Source of the DNA: Opitutus sp. GAS368 | GTDB taxonomy: Bacteria > Verrucomicrobiota > Verrucomicrobiia > Opitutales > Opitutaceae | NCBI GenBank assembly: GCA_945869845.1 | Contig: CAMBRG010000004.1 | Location: 1 to 64,000, forward strand | DNA length: 64,000 nucleotides | Direction: 5' to 3' | Shown here: positions 34,605-43,744 of the stretch, piece after piece | Numbering within the stretch: position 1 is the first letter of the stretch | Layout: each line of letters opens with the position of its first letter | The notes under the pieces: generated by a model | What the model saw: the letters and a program-made list of their open reading frames with translations, nothing else | The model's database searches: none | Told to the model about the DNA's origin: nothing | Position numbers and translations under genes: made by a program

Positions 34605-37172
34605 ATGCCCAAAATCCTCCTCGTCGCCGAAAAGCCCGCCGCCGGGCGTGACTTCGCGGCGGCGCTCACCGGCGGGCATTTTACCGGGCAGGGACCGCAC
34701 CGGGGGAAAATGGCCGATGGCACCGAACTCACCGTCGTCTCCGCGCGCGGGCATCTTTTCGAATTGGCCAAGCCTGAAACCTACGACCCGAAATTCGGCG
34801 CTTGGAACGTCCACGATCTGCCCATCGTGCCGGCCCAACTCTGGGACTTCATCGAGGAACCTCGCGCCGACGCCGAGAGCCTGCTCGCGATTCTCCGGCA
34901 GGAGGCCGCCGCCCACGCCCGCTGCGAAATCGTCAACGGCTGCGACGCCGAGCGCGAGGGCGAGGTCATCTTCCGCAAGGCCCTCCGCGGCGTCCACGCC
35001 CCCGCCGGCACCGCGTATTCGCGCATGTGGGCGCAGACGATGACGGTCTCCGGCCTCCAGGAAGCCTTCACCGCGCGCAAACCGCTCAAAGACTACAACG
35101 GCCTCGCTCAAGCCGGCTTCACCCGCGACCAAGCCGACTGGCTCGTGGGCATGAACGTCACCGTGCTCGCGACCAAAACCCTCCCGCGCGGGCGCGGCGA
35201 TTGGAAGGTCTGGTCCGTCGGCCGCGTGCAGACGCCCACCCTCGCCCTCATCGTCGCCCGCGACCAGTTGATCGCCAATTTCGTTCCGCAAAAATTCTGG
35301 GAAGCCCACGGCACTTTTGCCGGCATCGAGGCCAAGGCCGAGCTCGACGCCTACGCCGCCTCACCCGACCGCATCAAACTCCTCGGCGCCCCCAGCGTGA
35401 GCAGCGAGCGCGACAAAAAAGTCTTCTGGGAAAAGGCCAAGGGCGAGGCCTTCACCGCCGCCGCGATGACCCCCGCGACCTACCGCGCCACCGAGAAGAA
35501 AGTCACACGCACGGAAAAACCGCCCCTACCCTTCGATCTCCAAGAAATGCAGAAGCTAATGTCGAAAAAGTTCGGCAGCACCGCCACCGACACCCTCGCG
35601 ATCCTCCAAAAACTCTACGACGCCAAGCTCATCAGCTACCCGCGCACCGACTGCCGCTTTCTGCGCGAGGACATGAAGGAGAAGCTCTACGCCTCCCTCG
35701 TCGACGTCCACGCCCACCTTCGCGCCATGCGCCCGGCGCTGCATCTCTCGCAGGAGGACTTGATGTCCAAAAAAATCGCGTTCGCCGCCCGCGCCTTCGA
35801 CGACAAACAGGTCGAGGGTCACTACGGCCTCGTGCCCACCGGGGAAACCAACGGTATCTCGACGCTCACCGGCAACGACCTCTTCGCTTTTCTCACCGTC
35901 GTCCAGACCACGCTCATGGCCCTCGACGAGGCCGCGAAGTACCGCGGCGTCACCCGCCGCTACACGCAGGAGAGCGGCACCGGTCCCTACGCGCCCGTCG
36001 TCTTCCGCGCCTCGCGCGAACAGATCGAGTTCCCCGGCTTCAACCGCTGGGTGAAACGCGAAGAACGCCCCGCGCGCGACCTCCCGCCCATCACCGAAAC
36101 TCAGGTCCTCGACGCCGCCACGCTGAAAGAGCTCACCACCAAACCGCCCGAGCATTTCACCGACGCCACGCTCCTCGACGCCATGAAATATGCCGGCGAG
36201 ACCTTCGACGAAAACACGCCCGAGGAGCAGCGCGAGGCGATGATCGAGGTCATGAAAGACAAAGGCATCGGCACCGCCGCGACCCGCGCCAACATCATCG
36301 AAAAAATCCTCCTGCGCGGCTTCGTTATCCGCGAGAAATCGAAACTCCTCTCCACCGAAAACGGCCGCCTGCTCTGCCGCGAACTCGCCCCGTGCGCCCC
36401 GAGTCTTCTCTCCGCCAAACTCACCGGCGAATGGGAACTCATCCTCAAGAAAATGGAGCGCAACACCACGCCCATGACGCGTCCCGAGTTCCTCGATGCC
36501 CTCCTCGCCAGCGTCGTAAGCATGAAGACCGCGTTCATCTCCGGCAGCACCCGCGCCGGCCTCAACGATCCCGTCGTCCCCGTCACCGCCGGCACGCCCG
36601 TCGCAGGCGCGATCTGCCCCAAATCCAACGAGGCCCTCCTCGACCGCGGCCCGTTCTTCGAGGCCACCGGCTTCCCCGGCCTGCGCCTCTGGAAATCCGC
36701 CTTCGGCCGCCCCTGGGGAGCCACCGAGTTCGTCGCCCTCCTCACCAGCCATCTCGCCGGCAAACCGTTTCACGCCGCGAATCTAAAATCCGCCACCGGC
36801 AACCGCGCCTACGAGGCCGATCTCGTGCTCGACGCCGCGCTCAAGAAACTCGTCATCCACGTCCCCGAGCCCACGAAGGTAAAAGGCGTCAAATGTCCGA
36901 AGTCGGGAAAACTCTTGCTCGACGGCGGCACGTTTTTCGAAGCGTCCGGCTGGCCCGGCGTGAAACTCTGGAAAACCGCGTTCGGCAAGACCTTCACCGC
37001 CGCCGACTACGTCCCGATCTTGCAGGGCTGGAAAGCCAACGCGCCCATCGACGTTTCTGCGCTCGTCTCGGCGAAATCGGGCAAGCCCTACACCGCAAAA
37101 ATCGTCCTCGATGAGCCCGGCATGAAGATGAAATTGGACTTCGGCGTTCCACCCACGGCACCGACGGCATAA
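34605..37172 (+). CDS. topB: DNA topoisomerase III-like type IA topoisomerase
   Basis: MPKILLVAEKPAAGRDFAAAL; VNGCDAEREGEVIFRKAL; LISYPRTDCRFL active-site Tyr; GIGTAATRANIIEKIL; repeated CPKS... C-terminal segments. Confidence 0.9.
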   Translation: MPKILLVAEKPAAGRDFAAALTGGHFTGQGPHRGKMADGTELTVVSARGHLFELAKPETYDPKFGAWNVHDLPIVPAQLWDFIEEPRADAESLLAILRQEAAAHARCEIVNGCDAEREGEVIFRKALRGVHAPAGTAYSRMWAQTMTVSGLQEAFTARKPLKDYNGLAQAGFTRDQADWLVGMNVTVLATKTLPRGRGDWKVWSVGRVQTPTLALIVARDQLIANFVPQKFWEAHGTFAGIEAKAELDAYAASPDRIKLLGAPSVSSERDKKVFWEKAKGEAFTAAAMTPATYRATEKKVTRTEKPPLPFDLQEMQKLMSKKFGSTATDTLAILQKLYDAKLISYPRTDCRFLREDMKEKLYASLVDVHAHLRAMRPALHLSQEDLMSKKIAFAARAFDDKQVEGHYGLVPTGETNGISTLTGNDLFAFLTVVQTTLMALDEAAKYRGVTRRYTQESGTGPYAPVVFRASREQIEFPGFNRWVKREERPARDLPPITETQVLDAATLKELTTKPPEHFTDATLLDAMKYAGETFDENTPEEQREAMIEVMKDKGIGTAATRANIIEKILLRGFVIREKSKLLSTENGRLLCRELAPCAPSLLSAKLTGEWELILKKMERNTTPMTRPEFLDALLASVVSMKTAFISGSTRAGLNDPVVPVTAGTPVAGAICPKSNEALLDRGPFFEATGFPGLRLWKSAFGRPWGATEFVALLTSHLAGKPFHAANLKSATGNRAYEADLVLDAALKKLVIHVPEPTKVKGVKCPKSGKLLLDGGTFFEASGWPGVKLWKTAFGKTFTAADYVPILQGWKANAPIDVSALVSAKSGKPYTAKIVLDEPGMKMKLDFGVPPTAPTA

Positions 37173-37207
37173 AGCGTCGGCCTCTTCCTATGTCCTGGTC
37201 CAATCTT

Positions 37208-37265
37208 GTGGGAGCGAGCTTGCTCGCGACTCCGGCGCGCTTGTCGCGAGCAAGCTCGCTCCCAC
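37208..37265. repeat. Inverted REP-like pair, sub-family F (GTGGGAGCGAGCTTGCTCGCGAC)
   Basis: GTGGGAGCGAGCTTGCTCGCGAC ... GTCGCGAGCAAGCTCGCTCCCAC, perfect 23-bp arms. Confidence 0.85.
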
Positions 37266-37281
37266 AAAAACATCAGCCCAC

Positions 37282-38706
37282 CTACGCCAAAATCCCCTTC
37301 ACGACTTCGCCGTGGACATCGGTGAGGCGGAAATCGCGGCCTTGGAAGCGATACGTGAGCTTGGTGTGATCGAAGCCGAGTTGATGGAGAATCGTAGCGT
37401 GGAGGTCGTGCACGTGGACCGGATCGCGCGCGACGTTGAAGCCGAGGTCGTCGGTCGCGCCATGGACGTGGCCGGCCTTCACGCCGCCGCCGGCGAGCCA
37501 CATCGTGAAGCCGCGGTTGTGATGGTCGCGACCGTCGTTGCCGCCCTGCACCATCGGCGTGCGGCCAAATTCTCCACCCCAGATCACGAGCGTGTCTTCC
37601 AACAGTCCGCGCTGCTTGAGATCCTGCACGAGCGCGGCGCTGGCGCGGTCGGTGTCGCGGCAATTCTTCTGCAGATCCTTCGAGAGGTTGCCGTGCTGGT
37701 CCCACGCCTCGTGGAAAAGCTGCACGAAACGCACTCCACGCTCGATGAGCCGGCGCGCGAGCAGACAGTTGCGCGCGTAGCCGGACTTGCCGGGTTCCAC
37801 GCCGTAGAGTTCGAGGGTTTCCTTGGACTCCTTGCCGATGTCCATCAGGTCGGGCGCGCTCTGCTGGAGTTGCGCGGCCATCTCGTAGCCCTGGATGCGC
37901 GCGGCCACCTCGGGGTCGCCGCTTTCGATGAGGCTGCGCTGGTTGAGCCGCGTGATCGCATCGAGCGAGGCGCGCTGCGTGGCGTCGTCGATGCCGCGCG
38001 GATTCGAGAGGTAAAGGATCGGGTCGCCGCTGGCGCGAAACGGGATGCCGGCATACATCGTCGGCAGGAAACCGCAGCCCCAGTTGCTCGCGCCGCCACT
38101 CGTCCCTTTCGCACTGCTGAGCACGACGTAGCCGGGCAGATTCTCCGCCTCGCTGCCGAGACCGTAGAGCGACCACGAGCCCAAGCTCGGCCGGCCGAAT
38201 TGCGGCGAACCCGTATTCATCATGATCTGCGCCGGCGCATGATTCACGGCATCCGTCTGCATCGAGCGGATCAGACAGAGGTCGTCCACGATCTTGCCCG
38301 TGTGCGGCAGCAGTTCGGAAAGCTCGACGCCGCTTTTTCCGTAGCGTTGGAATTTGAACTTCGTGCCGAGCAGCGCCGAGTTGGGGTTGATGAAGGCGGC
38401 GCGGTAATTCTTCAACAGCTCGGCGGGCGGGAGCTGGCCATCCCGCTGCGTGAGCTCGGGTTTGTGATCGAAGAGATCGAGGTGGCTCGGGGCGCCGGCG
38501 TGAAAGAGGAAGATCACGCGCTTCGCCTTCGCCGCTTGCGGCGGGAGCTTGGGCGCAAACGGGTTTTTTGCCGCCGCGGCGTGCGCGTCGCGCTGCATGA
38601 GCTGGGCAAGGGCGATGCCGCCGAGGCCGACGCCGCACTCGCGGAGAAACCAGCGGCGGGAGAGGTTACGCGCGGAGGCGCGGTGGAGATCGGGGGCGAA
38701 GTTCAT
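37282..38706 (-). CDS. DUF1501-family protein (module 1)
   Basis: SRRWFLRECGVGLGGIALAQLM leader; KRVIFLFHAGAPSHLDLFDHKPEL; WGGEFGRTPMVQGGNDGRDHHNRGFTMWLAGGGVKAG. Confidence 0.92.
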   Translation of the reverse strand: MNFAPDLHRASARNLSRRWFLRECGVGLGGIALAQLMQRDAHAAAAKNPFAPKLPPQAAKAKRVIFLFHAGAPSHLDLFDHKPELTQRDGQLPPAELLKNYRAAFINPNSALLGTKFKFQRYGKSGVELSELLPHTGKIVDDLCLIRSMQTDAVNHAPAQIMMNTGSPQFGRPSLGSWSLYGLGSEAENLPGYVVLSSAKGTSGGASNWGCGFLPTMYAGIPFRASGDPILYLSNPRGIDDATQRASLDAITRLNQRSLIESGDPEVAARIQGYEMAAQLQQSAPDLMDIGKESKETLELYGVEPGKSGYARNCLLARRLIERGVRFVQLFHEAWDQHGNLSKDLQKNCRDTDRASAALVQDLKQRGLLEDTLVIWGGEFGRTPMVQGGNDGRDHHNRGFTMWLAGGGVKAGHVHGATDDLGFNVARDPVHVHDLHATILHQLGFDHTKLTYRFQGRDFRLTDVHGEVVKGILA

Positions 38707-38710
38707 GGGC

Positions 38711-41700
38711 TCAGCTTTTGGTGAGAGTTTCGTCGAGATTAAGGAGCACGCGGGCAGCGACCGTCCACGCGGCGACGTCCGCCGGCGTGATGCCGGCGGG
38801 GAGCACGGGGAGTTTGGCGGCGTCGCCAAAGGCGAGTTCCCGAGCGGAGATCCAGCCTTCCGCCACGCGCTGGCGCGGCGTCTGCATGAGAGCGAGGACC
38901 TCGGCAATTTCGTCGGGCCGCGCGGCCCGCGCGGTGCAAAGCCGGAAACCGTAAGCGGCCCGCGCCTCCTCCGTCGGGCCGCCCTCGCGCAGGATGCGGA
39001 GCGCGAGCGCCTGCGCCGCCTCGACGAAGACGATCTCGTTGAGCGAGGCCAGGGCGGCCAGCGGAGTGTTGGAGCGCGGGCGCGAGGCGCAGGCGCTGTC
39101 CCCATTGGGCGCATCGAAACTCGCCAGCACCGGATCGGGCATGGAGCGGCGGCGAAAAACGTAGAGCGACCGGCGGTAGCGCTCAGCACCCGTGGCCGTT
39201 TCCCAGAAATTCACCGGGATAAAACTGGAAGCGAAAAGGCTCTCGGGCACCGGCGGAAACACACTCGGGCCGCCGATTTTTTCCGTGAGCAGGCCGGAGG
39301 TGCTGAGCGCGATGTCGCGAATCACTTCGGCTTCGGCGCGGAAACGCGGACCGCGCGCGAGCAGGCGGTTCTTCGGGTCGCGCTCCTGCAATTCCGGCGT
39401 GATGACCGATGACTGCCGGTAAGTGGCCGAGCTGACGAGGGTGCGGATGAGCTGTTTCTGGCTCCAACCCCGGTCCATGAATTCCACCGCCAGCCAGTCC
39501 AAAACCTCGGGCAACGCGGGCGCCGGGGCGCGCACCCCGAAATCCTCGGATGCGTCGACGAGGCCCGCGCCAAAGAGTGCCTGCCACACGCGGTTGACCG
39601 CGACGCGCGACGCTGTCGGCGAACGGCGGTCCACCAGCCAGCGGGCCAAAGCGAGACGGGCCGGTTCCTCGGCCTGCTCGGGGCGCAGCGCGTGCATAAA
39701 ACCGAGCGTGCCCGCCGCGACGAGCCCCTTGGGGTTGTTCCATTCACCCCGATCAAGCCGGAAGGTGGCGCGGGTCGCCGCGGGACTACGTTCACCGAGG
39801 ACGAGCACGGTGGTATCCTCCACCGGGTATTGCGCCCACAGCTGCGCGATCGCCGCGTTCGTTTCCGCAAAACTCGCGTTACCCGAGCGCCACGCCGCGA
39901 AAAGCGTCGCTTGCTCCTCAGCGGTTCGCGCCGTCGCGGGCACGGCGAGGGCCAAGCGTGCCGCGGTGGGAATGGCGCCTGCCGTCGCGTCGGGCGCGGG
40001 GGTTAGGGCCACCCGGAAACGGCCCAAGAGCTGCGTATCCCGCCCTTGGCCGTCTTTGCCGCTGTGCTTAAACCGCAACCGCAGCCGTAATTGTTCACCC
40101 GGGGCGAGGGTGAGCGGTTCTTTGAAACGGACCACGGCTTCGCTGGGCGCATTGCGGCGGCCGACGCCGCGATCCGGACTCCAGGCGGTCTCCAATTTGC
40201 CGTCCACCAGATAGGCGGAGGGGCCGAAGACGCGCTTGTCGTCGTCATTTCGGCGGACGTTTTTGTCGATCAGGCGCGAGGGGGCCTCGAAATCGGCCGA
40301 GGCTTGGGCGAGTTCAATTTTTTTTACGTGCGTTTCCGTCACTTTCTCGCTGGCCGGTTTGACGTAGTCCGCGCCGAGCACCTCGACCTCCAACTCCGAA
40401 ACGCCAAAAAGACCGTCCGGGCTGCGGCCGGGACCGCCGAAGATCAGGTCGCCATCGGTGAGCGCTTCAAGCCGCAGCGCCGTGATCCCCGCGGTGAATT
40501 TCGGCGTGGTGGTGAATGAGAGTTCACCGTCGCCCACCCGGGTGCCGAGGGTGAGCACCGAGCCATCGGGAAGCACAGTGGGGTGAGCGAGACCGCCGCT
40601 CCATACCGGCTCGACCGGGGTGAGCGTTGCCCAAGGCGTCGCAACCAGAGCCGCCGACTGCGCCTCGGCCCAAGCCGAGAGGAGTTGCGTCCAGTTGGGC
40701 TGAGCCGCCTTGAGTTTGGCATCCTCAGCGGCGAGGCCCCGGTGCACGCGTTCGAGCGTCGCGAGCTTCTCGGGACCGTAGATGCGCATGGTGGCCTCGT
40801 AGGTGTTGTTCAGCGCCGCAAAAACCCGGAAGTAATCGTCGTGGGTGATCGGATCAAACTTGTGCGTGTGGCATTGCGCGCACTGGAGCGTGACCCCGAG
40901 CACGCCTTTGCCGAGGGCGTCCATGCGGTCGAACATGCCTTCGATGCGATACTGTTCGTTGATGATCGCGCCTTCTTGGTTAACCATCGCGTTGCGCAGA
41001 TAGCCGGTCGCGACGCGCAGGTCCTGCGCGTGCTGCGGATCGCGCTCGGCCGGCGCGAGGAGGTCGCCCGCGATCTGATCAATGATGAACTGGTCGTAGG
41101 GCTGATCGGCGTTGATGGATTTAATCACCCAATCGCGCCACGCCCATTGCTGACGGGGCAGGTCTTTCTCGTAGCCGTCGCTGTCGGCGTAGCGCGCGGC
41201 GTCGAGCCAGTGGCGCGCCCACTTCTCGCCGTAGCGCGGGGAGGCGAGGAGCGTTTCCACGAGGGCGGCATAAGCTTGGTCGCGGTCCCTGGCGTAGGCC
41301 GCGATAAATTCATCCAGCTCCCGCGGCGACGGCGGCAGGCCGACCAAATCGAGCCAAAGGCGGCGCGCCAGCGTCTCGGGGGCGGCTTCCGGCGCGGCCT
41401 TCAGGCCCGCCGCCGTGCGCCGAATAGAGACGAAGGCATCCAGGGGATTTTTATCGTTGGCCCCGGCGGGCAAGGCGGGACGCGACGGCGGGATGAACGC
41501 CCAATGCGCCTGATACTCCGCGCCCTCGGCGATCCAATGACGCAACGTCGCGACCTGCGACGGCGTAAGCGGTGCCTTCTTAGACTCGGCCGTCGGCATC
41601 AGATCTTCGGAGTCGTGCGGCGCGATGATGCGGAGCAGCAGTTCGCTCTCGTCGGGTTTGCCCGGGACAATCGCGGGCAGTCCGGTCTTCCCGCCGGTCA

Positions 41701-41893
41701 GCGCGTGCGTGCGGTCATCGAGGCGCAAGCCGCCCTTGCGCGACCCTTCGTCCTGACCGTGGCAGGTGAAACAATTGTCGGAGAGAATCGGGCGGACATC
41801 GCGGTTGAAATCGACCGGCGGAACGGGTTGCTGCACCTGCGCAGAAAGTGGCAGGGCGAGTGCGGCGAAACCAATGAAGGCGAAACGGCTCAT
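38711..41893 (-). CDS. PSD1 / DUF1549-DUF1553 protein with planctomycete-type cytochrome c domain (module 1)
   Basis: FNRDVRPILSDNCFTCHGQD; DLVGLPPSPRELDEFI; VTLQCAQCHTHKFDPITHDDYF; NRVWQALFGAGLVDASEDFG. Confidence 0.92.
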   Translation of the reverse strand: MSRFAFIGFAALALPLSAQVQQPVPPVDFNRDVRPILSDNCFTCHGQDEGSRKGGLRLDDRTHALTGGKTGLPAIVPGKPDESELLLRIIAPHDSEDLMPTAESKKAPLTPSQVATLRHWIAEGAEYQAHWAFIPPSRPALPAGANDKNPLDAFVSIRRTAAGLKAAPEAAPETLARRLWLDLVGLPPSPRELDEFIAAYARDRDQAYAALVETLLASPRYGEKWARHWLDAARYADSDGYEKDLPRQQWAWRDWVIKSINADQPYDQFIIDQIAGDLLAPAERDPQHAQDLRVATGYLRNAMVNQEGAIINEQYRIEGMFDRMDALGKGVLGVTLQCAQCHTHKFDPITHDDYFRVFAALNNTYEATMRIYGPEKLATLERVHRGLAAEDAKLKAAQPNWTQLLSAWAEAQSAALVATPWATLTPVEPVWSGGLAHPTVLPDGSVLTLGTRVGDGELSFTTTPKFTAGITALRLEALTDGDLIFGGPGRSPDGLFGVSELEVEVLGADYVKPASEKVTETHVKKIELAQASADFEAPSRLIDKNVRRNDDDKRVFGPSAYLVDGKLETAWSPDRGVGRRNAPSEAVVRFKEPLTLAPGEQLRLRLRFKHSGKDGQGRDTQLLGRFRVALTPAPDATAGAIPTAARLALAVPATARTAEEQATLFAAWRSGNASFAETNAAIAQLWAQYPVEDTTVLVLGERSPAATRATFRLDRGEWNNPKGLVAAGTLGFMHALRPEQAEEPARLALARWLVDRRSPTASRVAVNRVWQALFGAGLVDASEDFGVRAPAPALPEVLDWLAVEFMDRGWSQKQLIRTLVSSATYRQSSVITPELQERDPKNRLLARGPRFRAEAEVIRDIALSTSGLLTEKIGGPSVFPPVPESLFASSFIPVNFWETATGAERYRRSLYVFRRRSMPDPVLASFDAPNGDSACASRPRSNTPLAALASLNEIVFVEAAQALALRILREGGPTEEARAAYGFRLCTARAARPDEIAEVLALMQTPRQRVAEGWISARELAFGDAAKLPVLPAGITPADVAAWTVAARVLLNLDETLTKS

Positions 41894-42034
41894 GAGAGTT
41901 GATCTTTCAACGAAGAGATTTCCGCAAAATCCATTCCTGAAAATCGCCGCGTCAACTCGCAAGCGACCGAACATTCACCCGCGGGATTTTTCGGCCGCCA
42001 CCGCGCGGCCACGGCGACGCTGCCCACATCCGCC

Positions 42035-42122
42035 GTAGAGTCGGGTCTCTGACCCGCCTCACCGCGCCCAACGCACCTCTCACTCCTTTGCGCTCCAGGG
42101 CGGGTCAAAGACCCTGCCCTAC
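42035..42122. repeat. REP-like inverted pair, sub-family B
   Basis: GTAGAGTCGGGTCTCTGACCCGCC ... GGGCGGGTCAAAGACCCTGCCCTAC-TTTTT. Confidence 0.75.
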
Positions 42123-42139
42123 TTTTTAAACCGCCCGGC

Positions 42140-43600
42140 CTACGCCATGATCCCTTTGACGACGTTGCCCGCGACGCCCGTGAGGCGCACGTCGAGGCCT
42201 TGGAACTTCGTGTTGAGCCGGTGGTGATCCACGCCCATGAGCGCGAGCATCGTGGCGTGCAGGTCGTGGACGTTCACCGGATTCTCCTGCGCGCGGTAGC
42301 CGAGTTCGTCGGTCGAGCCGTAAACGGTGCCGGCCTTCACGCCGCCGCCGGCTATGAAAACACTGAATGCATTAATATGGTGATCGCGCCCGCTGCCCTG
42401 GCCCATCGGCGTGCGACCGAACTCACCGCCCCAGAGGATGAGCGTGTCGTCGAGCATCCCGCGTTGCTTCAAATCCGTGATCAACGCCGCCGTGGCCTGA
42501 TCGACCTCCTTCGCCCCGGCTTTCATGCCGAGCTCGAGGTCGCTGTGATGATCCCACGCCCGGTGGTAGAGCTGGATCATCCGCACGCCGCGCTCCGCGA
42601 GCCGACGCGCGAGGATGCAGTTCGAGGCAAAGCTGCCGTCGCCGGGTTCTTTCACGCCGTAAAGGTCGAGCATCGCTTGCGGCTCGTTTTTGAAATCAGT
42701 CAGCTCGGGCACGCTGCTCTGCATCTTGAAGGCGAGTTCGTATTGCGCGATGCGGGTCGCGATTTCGGGATCGCGCGTCTCGTCGGCGAGCAGGCCGTTC
42801 ATCCGGCGGACTTCGTCGATGACCTGCCGTTGCGTGCTCTGGCACACGCCCTCGGGGTTGCCGACGTAGTGCACGGCATCGCCGCGCGACTGAAACTGGA
42901 TGCCTTGGAAACGGCTCGGCAACACGCCGCTCGACCACTGGCGGGCCGAGATCGGCTGGAGGCCGAATTTGCCCTGCGAGTTGAGCACGATGAAGCCCGG
43001 CAAGTCCTGCGTCTCGGCCCCGAGCCCGTAGAGCAGCCAAGAGCCCATGCTGGGCCGGCCCTTGATGATCGAACCGGTGTTCATGAAGGCGTGCGCGGTG
43101 TCGTGGTTGATCTGCTCGGTCTGCATCGAGCGGATCACGCAGAGGTCGTCCGCGATGCTCCCGATGTGCGGGAAAAGTTCGCTCACCTCGGTGCCGGCCT
43201 GACCATGTTGTTTGAACGCGGTAAACGCCCCGCGCGCTTTGAGCACGGCGTTTTGCAGCTGGGCGAGTTGCTGGCCTTTGGTGAACGAGTCGGGAAAAGC
43301 CTGACCGTCGAGTTCCTTCAGCTTCGGTTTCCAGTCGAAGGTCTCAAACTGCGATGGCCCGCCCGCCATGCAGAGGAAGATCACGCGCTTTGCTTTCACC
43401 GGCAGATGGGCTTCGCGGAGAGCGCCGCTCCAGCCCGGCGGCAAGGTCACGGGCGCACCTGGGGAGCCGCCCGCTCCGGCCGCGGCGAGTTTTTGGTGCA
43501 TCAACGCCATCGCGAGGCCGCCGAGGCCATAGGCGCTCTGCGTGAGAAAGGTGCGGCGATTTACGCTCAGGGCGTGGCGGTTGGCATCGAAGGGATTCAT
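42140..43600 (-). CDS. DUF1501-family protein (module 2)
   Basis: NRRTFLTQSAYGLGGLAMALMH; KRVIFLCMAGGPSQFETFDWKPKL; WGGEFGRTPMGQGSGRDHH. Confidence 0.92.
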   Translation of the reverse strand: MNPFDANRHALSVNRRTFLTQSAYGLGGLAMALMHQKLAAAGAGGSPGAPVTLPPGWSGALREAHLPVKAKRVIFLCMAGGPSQFETFDWKPKLKELDGQAFPDSFTKGQQLAQLQNAVLKARGAFTAFKQHGQAGTEVSELFPHIGSIADDLCVIRSMQTEQINHDTAHAFMNTGSIIKGRPSMGSWLLYGLGAETQDLPGFIVLNSQGKFGLQPISARQWSSGVLPSRFQGIQFQSRGDAVHYVGNPEGVCQSTQRQVIDEVRRMNGLLADETRDPEIATRIAQYELAFKMQSSVPELTDFKNEPQAMLDLYGVKEPGDGSFASNCILARRLAERGVRMIQLYHRAWDHHSDLELGMKAGAKEVDQATAALITDLKQRGMLDDTLILWGGEFGRTPMGQGSGRDHHINAFSVFIAGGGVKAGTVYGSTDELGYRAQENPVNVHDLHATMLALMGVDHHRLNTKFQGLDVRLTGVAGNVVKGIMA

Positions 43601-43637
43601 CGGAGTGGGCGCAGGAGTTTTGGAAGCGGGTTTCGAA

Positions 43638-43739
43638 GTAGGGCGGGGTCTTTGACCCGCCCTTTTTTGCAACGTGAGCGTGGGTGCGGGCGAACGTGTG
43701 GGCGTGGGCGTGGAGGGCGGGTCGGAGACCCTGCCCTAC
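43638..43739. repeat. REP-like inverted pair, sub-family B
   Basis: GTAGGGCGGGGTCTTTGACCCGCCC-TTTTTT ... GGGCGGGTCGGAGACCCTGCCCTAC-TTTTTT. Confidence 0.8.
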
Positions 43740-43744
43740 TTTTT

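Noticed and set aside
34802-37114. 770-aa plus-strand ORF overlapping topB
   Set aside because: Arg/Pro/His-rich shadow frame of topB; topB itself has conserved catalytic motifs.
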